Notes: a model not told the origin generated them from the sequence alone. Positions 1 through 9,026 are shown, counted from the first letter of the stretch. The stretch is 64,000 bases of DNA from Rhizobium sp. FY34 (GCF_005222845.1 NZ_STFZ01000034.1:62001-126000), one strand, 5' to 3'. Numbers and translations: made by a program.

Positions 1-1936
1 CCACCTCGGCTTCCAGTTCCGACAGGCGGTTCTTCTGGGCAAGCCTCAAGGCCGCCGCACTCGGGGCTTCCGAGCCGGTGACATGGCCATCCCAGCGATA
101 GACGGCGCCATCGCGCGTCACCAGCCGCTGGCCGGGTTTCAGCCCCGCCATCGCAGTGAGGGCATCGGATGCCTCCACAAGGCCGACCTGTTTCAGGCGC
201 CGGGCAAGTTCTGGCGGCGCCGTGACATGGGCTGCAAGCGCCGTGATGCCGGGTCCAAGCGGCGGATCGCCCGCGCCATCGCCATTGCCGGCCCAAAAAG
301 CGGGAGCGGCAGGATCAAGCGCACTGTCGAGATCATCACCCAGCGCTGCACCGAGTGCCGTTTCAAAGCCGCGATCGACACGAATGAGATCGGCGACCGG
401 CGAAAAACTGCCGGTGGCCGAACCGGAGGCCAGCATGCGGCGAATGGTGCGGGCTTCGGTTTCCAAGCCGTTCAATGCAGCGCGTGCCGCCTCCACCGGG
501 CGACGCGCCTCGACTTCGCGGGCGCGGGCTTGAACCAGCCGCGCCTCGATATCCTCAATGGCAATGGCTGTATCCTCGACCGCCATTTCCGAGGCTTCTA
601 CCGCCTCGCGCCGTTCTTCCGGGTCCGGCAGATCGGCCAGCTTTTCGGCAAGCGCCTCGGCCTCGGCCCGGCTTTCCGCCAGCTGCCGGTCAAGCCGCAA
701 GCGACGGTCGCCAATCTCGCGAATGGCGCGGTCCAGCTGGGCGCGGGCAGCAGCCGCCTCGGCGCGCTCGGCGGTGATGGCAGAAAACAGCCGCTCGCTT
801 TCGGCAAGCTGCGATGCGGCGGCCTCGAAGCGTTCGCGCACCTCCTCCGCCTCTTCGCCCGATTGCGACAGCATGTCGGATAGTTCTGCCTCTTCCTCGT
901 CCAGCCGGGCAATCACATTGGCATTGTCGGCCATCAGCTGTTCTTCGCGGCGAATATCCTCGCCCAGCTGCGCCAACCTTCGGGTCAGGTCATCGCGGCG
1001 GCGCAACAACCGGCCGGCCTCTTCCTCCAGCTGGCTGCTGGCAATCTGCAGCCGCTGCAACGCGGCACCGGCCCTGGCTTCCGCCTCGCGCAGTTCCGGC
1101 AGCTTGAGGCTGGCAATGGCTTGCGCTTTGGCCGCCTCCATCTGGCTTTGCGCCTTTTCCGCCACCAGCGATGTCACCTGGTTCAGCGCCAGCGTCGCCT
1201 CGTTTTCCGCATCGCGCGCCAGCACCCAGCGGATATGCAGGAGCATAGCCTCGCGCTGGCGGATATCGGCCGACAGCATCTTGAAACGGTTGGCCTGGCG
1301 GGCCTGGCGCTTAAGGCTCTCGATCTGGCTTTCCAGCTGCGAGGTGACATCCTCCAGCCGTTCCAGATTGGTTTCGGCCGCCCGCAACCTCAGCTCCGCC
1401 TCATGGCGGCGCGAATGCAGGCCGGAAATGCCGGCCGCCTCTTCCAGTAGCTGACGGCGAGCCTGGGGCTTGGCCTGGATCAGCTCGCCAATACGGCCCT
1501 GACCGACCATGGAGGGCGAGCGGGCACCCGTCGAGGCATCGGCAAACAGCAGCTGCACATCCTTGGCACGCGATTCCTTGCCATTGATGCGATAAAGCGA
1601 GCCCTGTTCGCGCTCGATACGGCGCGACACCTGGATTTCGTCGCTATCGTTGAAGCCGGCGGGTGCCGTGCGATCGGCATTGTCGAGGAACAGCGCCACT
1701 TCCGCCGAATTGCGTGCCGGACGATTGCCCGAGCCGGAGAAGATCACATCATCCATACCCGAGGCGCGCATGTTCTTATAGGAATTTTCTCCCATCACCC
1801 AGCGCAGGGCTTCGACAAGGTTCGACTTGCCGCAGCCGTTGGGCCCGACAACGCCGGTCAGGCCCGGCTCGATGATGAATTCGGTGGGTTCGACGAAGGA
1901 TTTGAAGCCGACGACGCGCAGCTTGTTGAACTTCAT
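1..1936 (-). CDS. smc: Chromosome segregation ATPase SMC (C-terminal part beyond window)
   Basis: Core ATPase of the bacterial SMC-ScpAB condensin, which compacts and segregates the chromosome. Read leftwards from the ATG at 1936, the protein opens MKFNKLRVVGFKSF and has a Walker A GPNGCGKSN at about residues 32-40, the hallmark of the SMC head. A long Glu/Arg/Ala-rich coiled coil follows. From about residue 510 the pattern changes to a globular stretch (SPVADLIRVDRGFET) that fits the start of the hinge. The frame is open to base 1, so 645 residues are visible, and the second coiled coil, signature motif and Walker B lie outside. An open 360-bp gap holding a mosaic repeat separates it from the upstream DsbA-like gene on the same strand. 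Confidence 0.95.
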   Translation of the reverse strand, partial: MKFNKLRVVGFKSFVEPTEFIIEPGLTGVVGPNGCGKSNLVEALRWVMGENSYKNMRASGMDDVIFSGSGNRPARNSAEVALFLDNADRTAPAGFNDSDEIQVSRRIEREQGSLYRINGKESRAKDVQLLFADASTGARSPSMVGQGRIGELIQAKPQARRQLLEEAAGISGLHSRRHEAELRLRAAETNLERLEDVTSQLESQIESLKRQARQANRFKMLSADIRQREAMLLHIRWVLARDAENEATLALNQVTSLVAEKAQSQMEAAKAQAIASLKLPELREAEARAGAALQRLQIASSQLEEEAGRLLRRRDDLTRRLAQLGEDIRREEQLMADNANVIARLDEEEAELSDMLSQSGEEAEEVRERFEAAASQLAESERLFSAITAERAEAAAARAQLDRAIREIGDRRLRLDRQLAESRAEAEALAEKLADLPDPEERREAVEASEMAVEDTAIAIEDIEARLVQARAREVEARRPVEAARAALNGLETEARTIRRMLASGSATGSFSPVADLIRVDRGFETALGAALGDDLDSALDPAAPAFWAGNGDGAGDPPLGPGITALAAHVTAPPELARRLKQVGLVEASDALTAMAGLKPGQRLVTRDGAVYRWDGHVTGSEAPSAAALRLAQKNRLSELEAEV

Positions 1937-2005
1937 CGGGGCGACCCAATCGCAGAAACAGCCTGCCGGGCTATCTTAAAGTCAGCGCGCGCCAGCCGGG
2001 AGCTT

Positions 2006-2211
2006 CCCCCCCTCTGCCCTGCCGGGCATCTCCCCCTCAAGGGGGGAGATTGGAAAGACGCCACGTGCCACGTCTCACTACTGTTGGATATACGGCGAAA
2101 TTCTGACTCAGAAAGCCTGCCGTTCTGCTGATCTCCCCCCTTGAGGGGGGTCCGAAGGACGGGTTGAGACGCGTGCCTCAACCCCGGCAGAGCGGCAGGG
2201 CAGAGGGGGGT
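2006..2211. repeat. Palindromic mosaic intergenic repeat (RIME-like), copy A
   Basis: Two inverted arms flank a short unique centre. The left arm (about 2006-2051) reads CCCCTCTGCCCTGCCGGGC and then CTCCCCCTCAAGGGGGGAG. The right arm (about 2130-2211) is its reverse complement interrupted by an extra hairpin, GGTTGAGACGCGTGCCTCAACC in two halves. The same arms recur at 27017-27190, and related forms occur at 19155, 29189 and 43380. This fits the rhizobial intergenic mosaic elements. It fills most of the 1937-2296 gap, where I see no gene. Confidence 0.75.
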
Positions 2212-2296
2212 GAAACGCGAACGCAAAGCGGAAATTGAAGCACAAAAAACGGGCGCGCGGGTTTCCCCGCCGCCCGCTTCAAGGCAAAGGCTGCAA

Positions 2297-3001
2297 TCAG
2301 GCAAGGCTATCGATGAGCGCCGACATGGCTTCAACCGACATGTCTCCCGTGTAGCGGCCGCCGTTGATGAGGAAGGTTGGCGTGGAATTCACGCCGAATT
2401 CTTCCGCGCCGCGCTTCATTGTGGCGTTCACATCATCGAGAAGCTTCTGGTTCGTCAAGCAGGCTTCAAACGTCTCCTGTGTATAACCGGCAAGTTTGGC
2501 CTGCTGCATCAGCGCATTGCGCACATTGCCATCGGCCGGAGCCGCCCAGGCGCGCTGCTGCTTGAAGAGCATGGAGATCATGGCGAAATAAGCCGTCGGC
2601 GTGGCCAGTTCCTGCGGCTTGGTCGGGTTGCTGCGCGCCAGCATGAAGGCCGCCGTTGCGACCGGATCGAACGGGAATTCGCGTACGATGAAGCGCACCT
2701 TGCCGCTATCGATATATTTCGTCTTGATCGGATCGAAGGTGGTCACGTGGAAATGGGCGCAGTGCGGGCAGGTCATCGACATATATTCGACGATAGTGAC
2801 CGGCGCCTTCTCGTCGCCCATCGCCATGTCCGGCAGCGGGCCGGGTTCCATGACCTTGGCCATGTCCACCTTGCCGGACGATTCCGGCACGTCCACCGCA
2901 AAGGCCTGGCTGACCTGGCCCATCAGCGAAAGGCTGAAGGCAGAGGCGGCAACGCCGCAAAGCAGGTGGCGGCGGTTAAGGGAAAATGAGCTGGTCGGCA
3001 T
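2297..3001 (-). CDS. DsbA family thiol:disulfide oxidoreductase, exported
   Basis: Periplasmic thioredoxin-fold protein, expected to introduce or exchange disulfides in exported proteins. A redox motif CPHC (in MTCPHCAHFH) follows the first strand, and a cis-Pro-type TPTFLINGG lies near the C-terminus, as in DsbA/Com1 relatives. The N-terminus MPTSSFSLNRRHLLCG carries a twin arginine and a hydrophobic stretch ending at AFA, so Tat or Sec export with cleavage is likely. I start at the ATG at 3001 because the frame's upstream 35 codons (to 3106) lack signal-peptide character. It is 234 aa, usual for the family, and lies between the DUF721 gene and smc on the same strand. The substrate is unknown. 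Confidence 0.88.
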   Translation of the reverse strand: MPTSSFSLNRRHLLCGVAASAFSLSLMGQVSQAFAVDVPESSGKVDMAKVMEPGPLPDMAMGDEKAPVTIVEYMSMTCPHCAHFHVTTFDPIKTKYIDSGKVRFIVREFPFDPVATAAFMLARSNPTKPQELATPTAYFAMISMLFKQQRAWAAPADGNVRNALMQQAKLAGYTQETFEACLTNQKLLDDVNATMKRGAEEFGVNSTPTFLINGGRYTGDMSVEAMSALIDSLA

Positions 3002-3162
3002 AGATGACACCTGTTGTTCAAGAGAAGAAAGCAGAATCCGTTGTAAATTCCGTAACGCGCCCTGATGACCGCGACAAGCGCGCGCAGGACTTGTTTTCTC
3101 AAACAATCGTGACAGCCAAGAGATGAATGCAGGCTGAGCGATGTGAAACGTCGATCGAAAAT

Positions 3163-3726
3163 TTACGGTTTGCGCCGGGCAGTCGGCTGTAGAACGGCCG
3201 TTCCCAACCGCTCGACGGCGCGTCTCAGCGCCTCGTTTTCAATGCCATCCATCATATCGGCCAGCCGCTTTGCCGCATCGCCCTTCAACGGCTGCGGCGG
3301 GCGGCGGTGGCGGGCAGCCACGCTGACCGGCTTTTGCACGATGCGCATCTGGCGGATGGCCGGGAAACCGAAAAAGCCATTGATGCGGTCGATCAGTTCT
3401 CCCTGCGCATGGCTTAAAAACAGCGCGCGGGCGCCCTCGCAGGCAATCGTCAGAACGCCGGCCTGATAGCCGGCCTCCTGACCGCCATCGCGGCGCGGCC
3501 AGGAAATCTTTTCCGGCCGGGTGCAATCGGCAAACTGCTCGCCGGCGATCTCGTCCCAGGAACCGAGAAGGGCCGTGGATATGCCGGCGCGCTTGGCCAG
3601 CACCGGATCCATCAGGCCATTGGCGATCTCGGCGATCTGTTTTGGTATCGGGCGCCTGCTTATGGCCTTCACATGAACCTCATGATGTCTTCGTTCCGGC
3701 TTGGCTGTGCCGTCAAAGCCAAGCAT
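3163..3726 (-). CDS. DUF721 (DciA-like) family protein
   Basis: A 187-aa protein of the DUF721 family. Family members resemble the N-terminal region of DciA, the replicative helicase loader of bacteria lacking DnaC. The conserved part is residues 30-100, with LGSWDEIAGEQFADCTRPEKI typical of the family (shown here in shortened form: WDEIAGEQFADCTRPEKI), followed by an Arg/Ala/Pro-rich tail. It is transcribed away from mutY across a 62-bp divergent gap. The start could be the ATG at 3726 or a GTG about 18 codons downstream (VKAISRRP). Family assignment is firm, but a helicase-loading role here is inference. Confidence 0.8.
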   Translation of the reverse strand: MLGFDGTAKPERRHHEVHVKAISRRPIPKQIAEIANGLMDPVLAKRAGISTALLGSWDEIAGEQFADCTRPEKISWPRRDGGQEAGYQAGVLTIACEGARALFLSHAQGELIDRINGFFGFPAIRQMRIVQKPVSVAARHRRPPQPLKGDAAKRLADMMDGIENEALRRAVERLGTAVLQPTARRKP

Positions 3727-3788
3727 TGGCTTTGAGTTCGCCGCACTCTATCACATCCACTATCAGATTTCAGCGCAGCCGGAATGCC

Positions 3789-4862
3789 ATGCAGCCCTTG
3801 TCCCCGATCACCCTTGCTCTTCTTGCCTGGTACGACCGCCACCACCGGGAGCTTCCCTGGCGGATAACGCCCGGCGCGCAGACAAACGGCATGCGGGCAG
3901 ATCCCTATCACGTCTGGCTGTCGGAAGTCATGCTGCAACAGACGACGGTGCAGGCGGTCAAACCCTATTTCGCCAAATTCCTCGCCCTCTGGCCCTCCGT
4001 CAACGATCTGGCGGCTGCCCCTGTGGAGGATGTGATGGCCGCCTGGGCGGGGCTTGGCTATTATGCGCGGGCGCGAAACCTTAAGAAATGCGCTGAAGCC
4101 GTGGCCACAGACCATGCCGGCACGTTTCCCGATACCGAAGAGGGGCTTCGCGCCTTGCCGGGCATTGGCGATTATACATCGGCGGCCGTTGCCGCCATTG
4201 CCTTCAACCGGCCCTCGGCAGTGATGGATGGCAATGTCGAGCGGGTGATTTCCAGGCTCTATGCCATCTCCGATCCGCTTCCGGGTTCAAAACCCGCAAT
4301 GAAGACCAGGGTGAAGGCGCTGACGCCGGACACGCGGCCCGGCGATTTCGCGCAAGGCATGATGGATCTTGGCGCCACCATCTGCACGCCCAAGCGCCCG
4401 GCCTGTGCGCTCTGTCCGTTGAACGCCCATTGTCTGGCGCTGACCGACCATGAGCCGGAACGCTTTCCGGTCAAGGCCGCCAAGAAGGAAAAGCCGGTGC
4501 GAAAGGGCGCAGCCTTCGTCGCCGTGAACCGGGAGGGCGAGATTCTGTTGCGCCGGCGCATCACCAGCGGGCTTCTGGGCGGCATGACCGAAGTGCCGAC
4601 CACCGCCTGGACGTCGCGCATGGATGGCGGCACCGGCGCGGACCACGCCCCCTTCCCCGCCGGCTGGCAGGAATGCGGCGCAATCACCCATGTATTTACC
4701 CATTTCGAGCTGCATCTTTCCGTCTACCGGGTGCAGGTGGAAGATCGCTGTTGCGATGACGGCTGGTGGGAACCGGTCACCAATCTTGAGGCGCAGGCGC
4801 TGCCGACCGTCATGAAAAAAGCCATAGCCCAGGCTATACCTCTGGCATTCAAATCCATTTAG
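3789..4862 (+). CDS. mutY: A/G-specific adenine DNA glycosylase MutY
   Basis: Removes adenine mispaired with 8-oxoguanine or guanine in base excision repair. Visible features are SEVMLQQTTV with the catalytic Glu (about residue 42), the helix-hairpin-helix LPGIGDYTSAAVAAIAF, the catalytic Asp in VMDGNVERV, and a 4Fe-4S loop with cysteines spaced C-x6-C-x2-C-x5-C (CTPKRPACALCPLNAHC). The C-terminal third is the NUDIX-like domain that reads 8-oxoG. The start at 3789 (MQPLSPITLALLAWYDRHHR) matches where homologues begin, since the 49 upstream codons run into the divergent gene's promoter region. 357 aa, full length. Confidence 0.96.
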   Translation: MQPLSPITLALLAWYDRHHRELPWRITPGAQTNGMRADPYHVWLSEVMLQQTTVQAVKPYFAKFLALWPSVNDLAAAPVEDVMAAWAGLGYYARARNLKKCAEAVATDHAGTFPDTEEGLRALPGIGDYTSAAVAAIAFNRPSAVMDGNVERVISRLYAISDPLPGSKPAMKTRVKALTPDTRPGDFAQGMMDLGATICTPKRPACALCPLNAHCLALTDHEPERFPVKAAKKEKPVRKGAAFVAVNREGEILLRRRITSGLLGGMTEVPTTAWTSRMDGGTGADHAPFPAGWQECGAITHVFTHFELHLSVYRVQVEDRCCDDGWWEPVTNLEAQALPTVMKKAIAQAIPLAFKSI

Positions 4863-4894
4863 AGAGGCCCGCCTTCATGCAAGGAGAATTGCCC

Positions 4895-5509
4895 GTGACG
4901 GCCAAGATCAAGCACATCGTCTTTGATATCGGCAAGGTACTGATCCATTACGATCCGGATATTCCCTTTTCGCGCCTCATTCCCGACGAGGAAGAACGCC
5001 GCTGGTTCTTCCAGAATGTCTGCACCCCGGACTGGAATATCGAGCAGGATCGCGGGCGCGACTGGGCTGTGGCGGAACAGCTGCTGATCAACCAATATCC
5101 GGATAAGCAAGAGCACATCCGCGCCTTTCGCAAGCACTGGCACGAAATGGTGCCGCATGCCTATGACGACAGCGTCGCGATGATGGAGGGCCTGATCCAG
5201 GCAGGCCATGACGTGACCATGCTGACGAATTTCGCCGCCGACACCTTTGCCCAGGCGCGCAAGATCTTTCCCTTTCTGGAAAAACCACGCGGCGTGACCG
5301 TGTCTGGCGAGATCTTTCTCATCAAGCCGGATGTGGAGATCTACCGGCTGCATGCCAGAAATTTCGGGCTGGAGCCTACCCACACATTGTTCATCGACGA
5401 CGCGCCCGCCAATGTAGAGGGCGCCAGGGCCGCCGGCTGGCAGGCCGTGCATTTTTCCGGCGCTGAAAAACTGAGGGCGGATCTGGCAGGCTACGGGTTT
5501 GCTGTGTAA
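4895..5509 (+). CDS. HAD superfamily hydrolase
   Basis: Haloacid-dehalogenase-fold phosphatase or dehalogenase of unknown substrate. Motif I is FDIGKVLIHYDP (nucleophile Asp about residue 11, but Gly-Lys where the acid/base Asp usually sits), motif II is MLTNFA, and motif IV is LFIDDAPANVEGAR. I place the start at the GTG at 4895 because AAGGAG at 4881-4886 lies 8 nt ahead of it. An in-frame ATG at 4877 is upstream of that ribosome-binding site. It follows mutY by 32 bp, probably as one unit. Its 3' end (GARAAG... YGFAV) is partly duplicated at 5830-5873, beyond the next gene. Confidence 0.85.
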   Translation: MTAKIKHIVFDIGKVLIHYDPDIPFSRLIPDEEERRWFFQNVCTPDWNIEQDRGRDWAVAEQLLINQYPDKQEHIRAFRKHWHEMVPHAYDDSVAMMEGLIQAGHDVTMLTNFAADTFAQARKIFPFLEKPRGVTVSGEIFLIKPDVEIYRLHARNFGLEPTHTLFIDDAPANVEGARAAGWQAVHFSGAEKLRADLAGYGFAV

Positions 5510-5520
5510 CGCGAGGAAAA

Positions 5521-5850
5521 ATGATGCGTGACGAAAAAATCTATCTCGATGGCTATCTCGATATTCCGGCAGAACGCCAACAAGCGGTGATGGAAGCTTT
5601 GCCGCTGCATATATCCCTGACGCTTGCCGAACCCGGCTGCCTGAAATTCGAGGTGCTAGAGAGCACAGAGATTGCCAGACGCCTGCTCGTATCCGAGATC
5701 TTCGTCGATCAGGCCGCATTTGAAGCGCATCAGGCCCGCAACCGCGCATCCGCGTGGTTCAGCGTCACGACCGGCATAGAACGGCATTTCCAGATCCGCA
5801 CAAGGCTCGGATGCCTGACAAACGTGGCAGGCGCCAGGGCCGCCGGCTGA
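5521..5850 (+). CDS. Antibiotic biosynthesis monooxygenase (ABM) domain protein
   Basis: Small dimeric alpha/beta-barrel protein of the ABM/quinol monooxygenase type. It opens DEKIYLDGYLDIP, carries the typical AEPGCLKFEVLES strand, and has the SEIFVDQAAFEAHQ helix that follows it in the family. 109 aa. It starts 11 bp after the HAD gene. Its last codons (NVAGARAAG, then stop) do not belong to the ABM fold. They match the HAD gene's 3' part (NVEGARAAG), so the coding end appears to be fused into a duplicated HAD tail. The substrate is unknown. Confidence 0.82.
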   Translation: MMRDEKIYLDGYLDIPAERQQAVMEALPLHISLTLAEPGCLKFEVLESTEIARRLLVSEIFVDQAAFEAHQARNRASAWFSVTTGIERHFQIRTRLGCLTNVAGARAAG

Positions 5851-5873
5851 CGGGCTACGGGTTTGCTGTGTGA
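5830..5873 (+). repeat. Partial copy of the HAD gene 3' tail
   Basis: Twenty bases at 5830-5849 are identical to 5420-5439 of the HAD gene (encoding GARAAG). Nineteen at about 5853-5871 are identical to 5489-5507 (encoding the YGFAV end). The 49 bases between them in the HAD gene are reduced to about 3 here. The tail copy ends in TGA where the gene has TAA. It lies immediately beyond the ABM gene, so that gene is bracketed by the intact tail and this remnant. Confidence 0.85.
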
Positions 5874-5895
5874 TTGACCGCTTCACGCCGTCATG

Positions 5896-5923
5896 TTGAA
5901 CAGCCTCATGATTATGCTATAGT
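5896..5923 (+). promoter_or_regulatory. Predicted sigma70-type promoter of the candidate small RNA
   Basis: A -35-like TTGAAC at 5896-5901 and a -10-like TATAGT at 5918-5923 are separated by 16 bp. A start site near 5930 would place an intrinsic terminator about 90 nt downstream, with no convincing reading frame between. Confidence 0.4.
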
Positions 5924-5929
5924 CAGGAG

Positions 5930-6017
5930 CGAGGTCAGGAGCGGTAACTCCTGACCCCGCTTCACTTAGCTAAAGAATTGAACCCGGACGCGCACTGACC
6001 AGCCTGTCCGGGTTTTT
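5930..6017 (+). ncRNA. Candidate small non-coding RNA
   Basis: Between the promoter at 5896-5923 and a terminator lie two stem-loops. The first (5933-5956) pairs GGTCAGGAG with CTCCTGACC around a six-base loop, CGGTAA. The second (5981-6014) pairs AACCCGGAC with GTCCGGGTT and runs into TTTTT, an intrinsic terminator. The linker CCGCTTCACTTAGC is AC-rich and unpaired, as in many regulatory RNAs. No family is recognised. An alternative is that the second hairpin merely terminates readthrough from the HAD/ABM unit. Confidence 0.42.
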
Positions 6018-6228
6018 CGTAGCTCAAGTGTGATTATGACAGGTACCCCCATCGTCATCACTCCTGTTCGAGAGCAGAGCCTCTGCCTCGGCCGGTGCGG
6101 CTCATCCTCACCAGTCAACGCCGGCTGGTACGGCGTCTGCTGCTTGGCTCTCGATTTTTGGAATATAGCATCAGGGAAAACAGATACGAAGAGTTGCATT
6201 GCGCGCCCGCCGTATCTCAAGCTGCTTA

Positions 6229-6499
6229 GAGCGGGTTTCGACCTGATTGAATCGTTCTGCGGCAAGGGATTTTTGTGAGGATCAAGGCCTTCGGCGAAGG
6301 CCATACCAGAGGTGTACGGTCGAGACGAAGGCCGCCGATCATCGCGAAAATTCGTGCCGCCCGAAGGGTTGGCCGAAACCGGCGCTCTCCATCGTCGAAG
6401 GGCTTACCATGTATGCTATGGCTACACCGTGCGCCCTTCTCCTTGGATAGCATCCGGTTTGGGCCAACAGAACTGATCCAATCAGGTCGAAACCCGCTC
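6229..6499 (+). mobile_element. MITE, copy 1 (271 bp, terminal inverted repeats)
   Basis: Ends in inverted repeats starting GAGCGGGTTTCGACC and continuing imperfectly through CTGATTGAATCGTTCTG, about 35 bp in all. Flanks are TTA on the left and TAA on the right. A copy about 95 percent identical lies inverted at 44987-45258. No transposase is encoded. A 75-codon frame inside is kept in both copies but looks like no known protein. Ends in GAG and a TNA-like target suggest mobilisation by an IS5-family (IS1031-like) transposase, which is inference. The rest of the gene-free 6018-6228 stretch shows nothing I recognise. Confidence 0.8.
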
Positions 6500-6515
6500 T
6501 AACCGCACAAACAAG

Positions 6516-6588
6516 GACGCCCGGTCTTGGGGATCAAGACCGGGCGTCATTTGCCCTTCTCCGGGACTGGAGTACTAACCGGAGAAGG
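6516..6588 (-). terminator. Two strong stem-loops downstream of ccrM
   Basis: Stem 1 pairs GACGCCCGGTCTT (6516-6528) with AAGACCGGGCGTC (6536-6548) over a 7-base loop. Stem 2 pairs CCTTCTCCGG (6555-6564) with CCGGAGAAGG (6579-6588). On the minus strand the first is followed by CTTGTTTGT, a weak T-tract, so they could end the ccrM transcript. Both lie in the gap between ccrM and the MITE. Confidence 0.5.
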
Positions 6589-6700
6589 AAAGCTTCATCG
6601 ACGGCGGCGGTGGATCGAAAGTCTCCGTCTGATGACTGCCAAGACGAAGAGCCCAGACTGAGGCGAAATTTCGTCGCTGCCCGTCGTTGGGATGCGAAAT

Positions 6701-7864
<1,164 letters not shown>

Positions 7865-7964
7865 TTACTGACTGTTATGGTTACCGAATTTGGTTACCAA
7901 ACCCTGAAGCCTTGCGTGAAAAGGCGAGAAATAATCAGGATGGAAGGAAAAGCCGGAACGGATT

Positions 7965-8273
7965 ATGTTAACCGGCATGAAAAAACAGGACGCGATCAGA
8001 TTGCTGAGCGAACGGGCCGAGGCCATACGGGCACTGGGCGCAACCTCGCTTTACCTGTTCGGCTCCGTGGCGCGAGACGAGGCGCGCGAGACCAGCGATC
8101 TGGACCTGTTCATTGACTATGATGCTGCCAAAAAGTTCTCACTGCTGGATCTGGTGGGGATCAAGCTTTTTCTCGAGGAGGAACTGCTCCTGGATGTGGA
8201 TGTCACCACACGCGATAGCCTGCATCCGAAGCTGAGGGATCGCATCATCGCGTCCGCCGAGCGCGTCTTCTGA
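7965..8273 (+). CDS. mntA: MntA-type nucleotidyltransferase antitoxin
   Basis: Minimal nucleotidyltransferase of the MNT/HepT type VII toxin-antitoxin family. It is expected to neutralise the HepT RNase by adding AMP to it. The catalytic pattern GS...D-x-D is visible as YLFGSVARDEARETSDLDLF at residues 30-49. 102 aa. The start could be the ATG at 7965 or the one four codons later (7977), and neither has a strong ribosome-binding site. Its TGA overlaps the partner's ATG by one base at 8273, so translation is coupled. It is divergent from ccrM. Confidence 0.86.
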   Translation: MLTGMKKQDAIRLLSERAEAIRALGATSLYLFGSVARDEARETSDLDLFIDYDAAKKFSLLDLVGIKLFLEEELLLDVDVTTRDSLHPKLRDRIIASAERVF

Positions 8274-8611
8274 TGCCGCGGGACGCTACGGTCGTACTCG
8301 ACGAAATGTTGGAAACGATCGACCGCATCGAGACATCCTTGCGCAATCGAACGTCGGATCACCTTGTGTCTGACTGGCTGCTGCGCATGGCGATTGAACG
8401 AGCAATAGAGGTCATTTCAGAGGCATCGAGACACATTCCCGACAGCCTGTTGGCAACCGAGCCGCAGATCCCCTGGAAACGGGTTCGCGCAATGGGCAAC
8501 ATTCTTCGCCACGAATATCATCGAATTGCTGTCGAGGTGATTTGGCAAATCGCTGTGAACGACCTCCCGCCTCTGAAAGAAGCCCTGCTCAGCATCAAGA
8601 CACGGCTTTAA
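8273..8611 (+). CDS. hepT: HepT-like (DUF86) HEPN RNase toxin
   Basis: HEPN-fold toxin of the DUF86 family, partner of the nucleotidyltransferase before it. All-helical, 112 aa, with the signature RAMGNILRHEYHRI. The HxY end of the HEPN motif is present, but Gly replaces the usual Arg immediately before Asn, and the nearest upstream Arg is seven residues from the His instead of four to six. Relatives with GN-x-LRHEY are common, so it may still be active. The Tyr in HEY is the residue AMPylated in characterised systems. Translation starts on the TGATG overlap. Confidence 0.85.
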   Translation: MPRDATVVLDEMLETIDRIETSLRNRTSDHLVSDWLLRMAIERAIEVISEASRHIPDSLLATEPQIPWKRVRAMGNILRHEYHRIAVEVIWQIAVNDLPPLKEALLSIKTRL

Positions 8612-8627
8612 CGACCATCTATTGAGA

Positions 8628-8951
8628 CTATCCCGCCGCCGCGTCGCGCTCGAACATGCCGTAATCGCGCAGAACATGGCCAATGCGCAGGCGGCAATCG
8701 GCAAAGATCCGCGCGCGTCCATCCCGCTCGGCCTCACGCTGGGCCTCCAGCTGCCGCCAGGCCTTCACCGCCTGTTCGTCGCGCCAGAAGGAGAGCGACA
8801 GGATCTTGCCGCGCAGCGTCAGGCTTTCAAAGCGCTCGATGGAAATGAAGCCGTCGATCTGCTCCAGCTCGGTGCGAAGCGCACCGGCCAGATCGAGATA
8901 GCGGTGGCGCTCGCCCATATAGGGCACAACCTCGAAGATGACGGCGATCAT
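8628..8951 (-). CDS. ABM-type (dimeric alpha/beta barrel) monooxygenase-like protein
   Basis: 107 aa, small dimeric alpha/beta-barrel fold. It opens MIAVIFEVVPYMGERHRYLD, has the central IDGFISIERFESLT and the LSLSFWRDEQAVKAWRQ helix typical of antibiotic biosynthesis monooxygenase relatives. No cofactor site is expected in this family and the substrate is unknown. It is divergent from the ArsR gene across 72 bp that holds an inverted repeat, so it is a plausible target of that regulator. It is not closely similar to the ABM protein at 5521. Confidence 0.82.
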   Translation of the reverse strand: MIAVIFEVVPYMGERHRYLDLAGALRTELEQIDGFISIERFESLTLRGKILSLSFWRDEQAVKAWRQLEAQREAERDGRARIFADCRLRIGHVLRDYGMFERDAAAG

Positions 8952-9000
8952 GGGTATCTCTCCTATTGCTGAGGCTCACAATGCCCCATTGCACGACGAA

Positions 9001-9026
9001 CATGCTTCGGTTACGATCGAAGTATG
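9001..9026. promoter_or_regulatory. Inverted repeat, possible ArsR-type operator
   Basis: CATGCTTCG and CGAAGTATG (8 of 9 complementary) flank an 8-bp spacer and overlap the start codon of the ArsR gene, between two divergent genes. Position and symmetry suggest autoregulation. Confidence 0.4.

Noticed and set aside
83-1454. Long plus-strand open frames opposite smc (up to 298 codons)
   Set aside because: They mirror the smc coding strand, have Ser/Arg-rich low-complexity products, and the minus-strand frame has an intact Walker A and SMC features.
6275-6502. 75-codon frame inside the MITE, conserved in both copies
   Set aside because: The copies are about 95 percent identical overall, so conservation is not evidence of coding. 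No ribosome-binding site or known motif; treated as part of the element.
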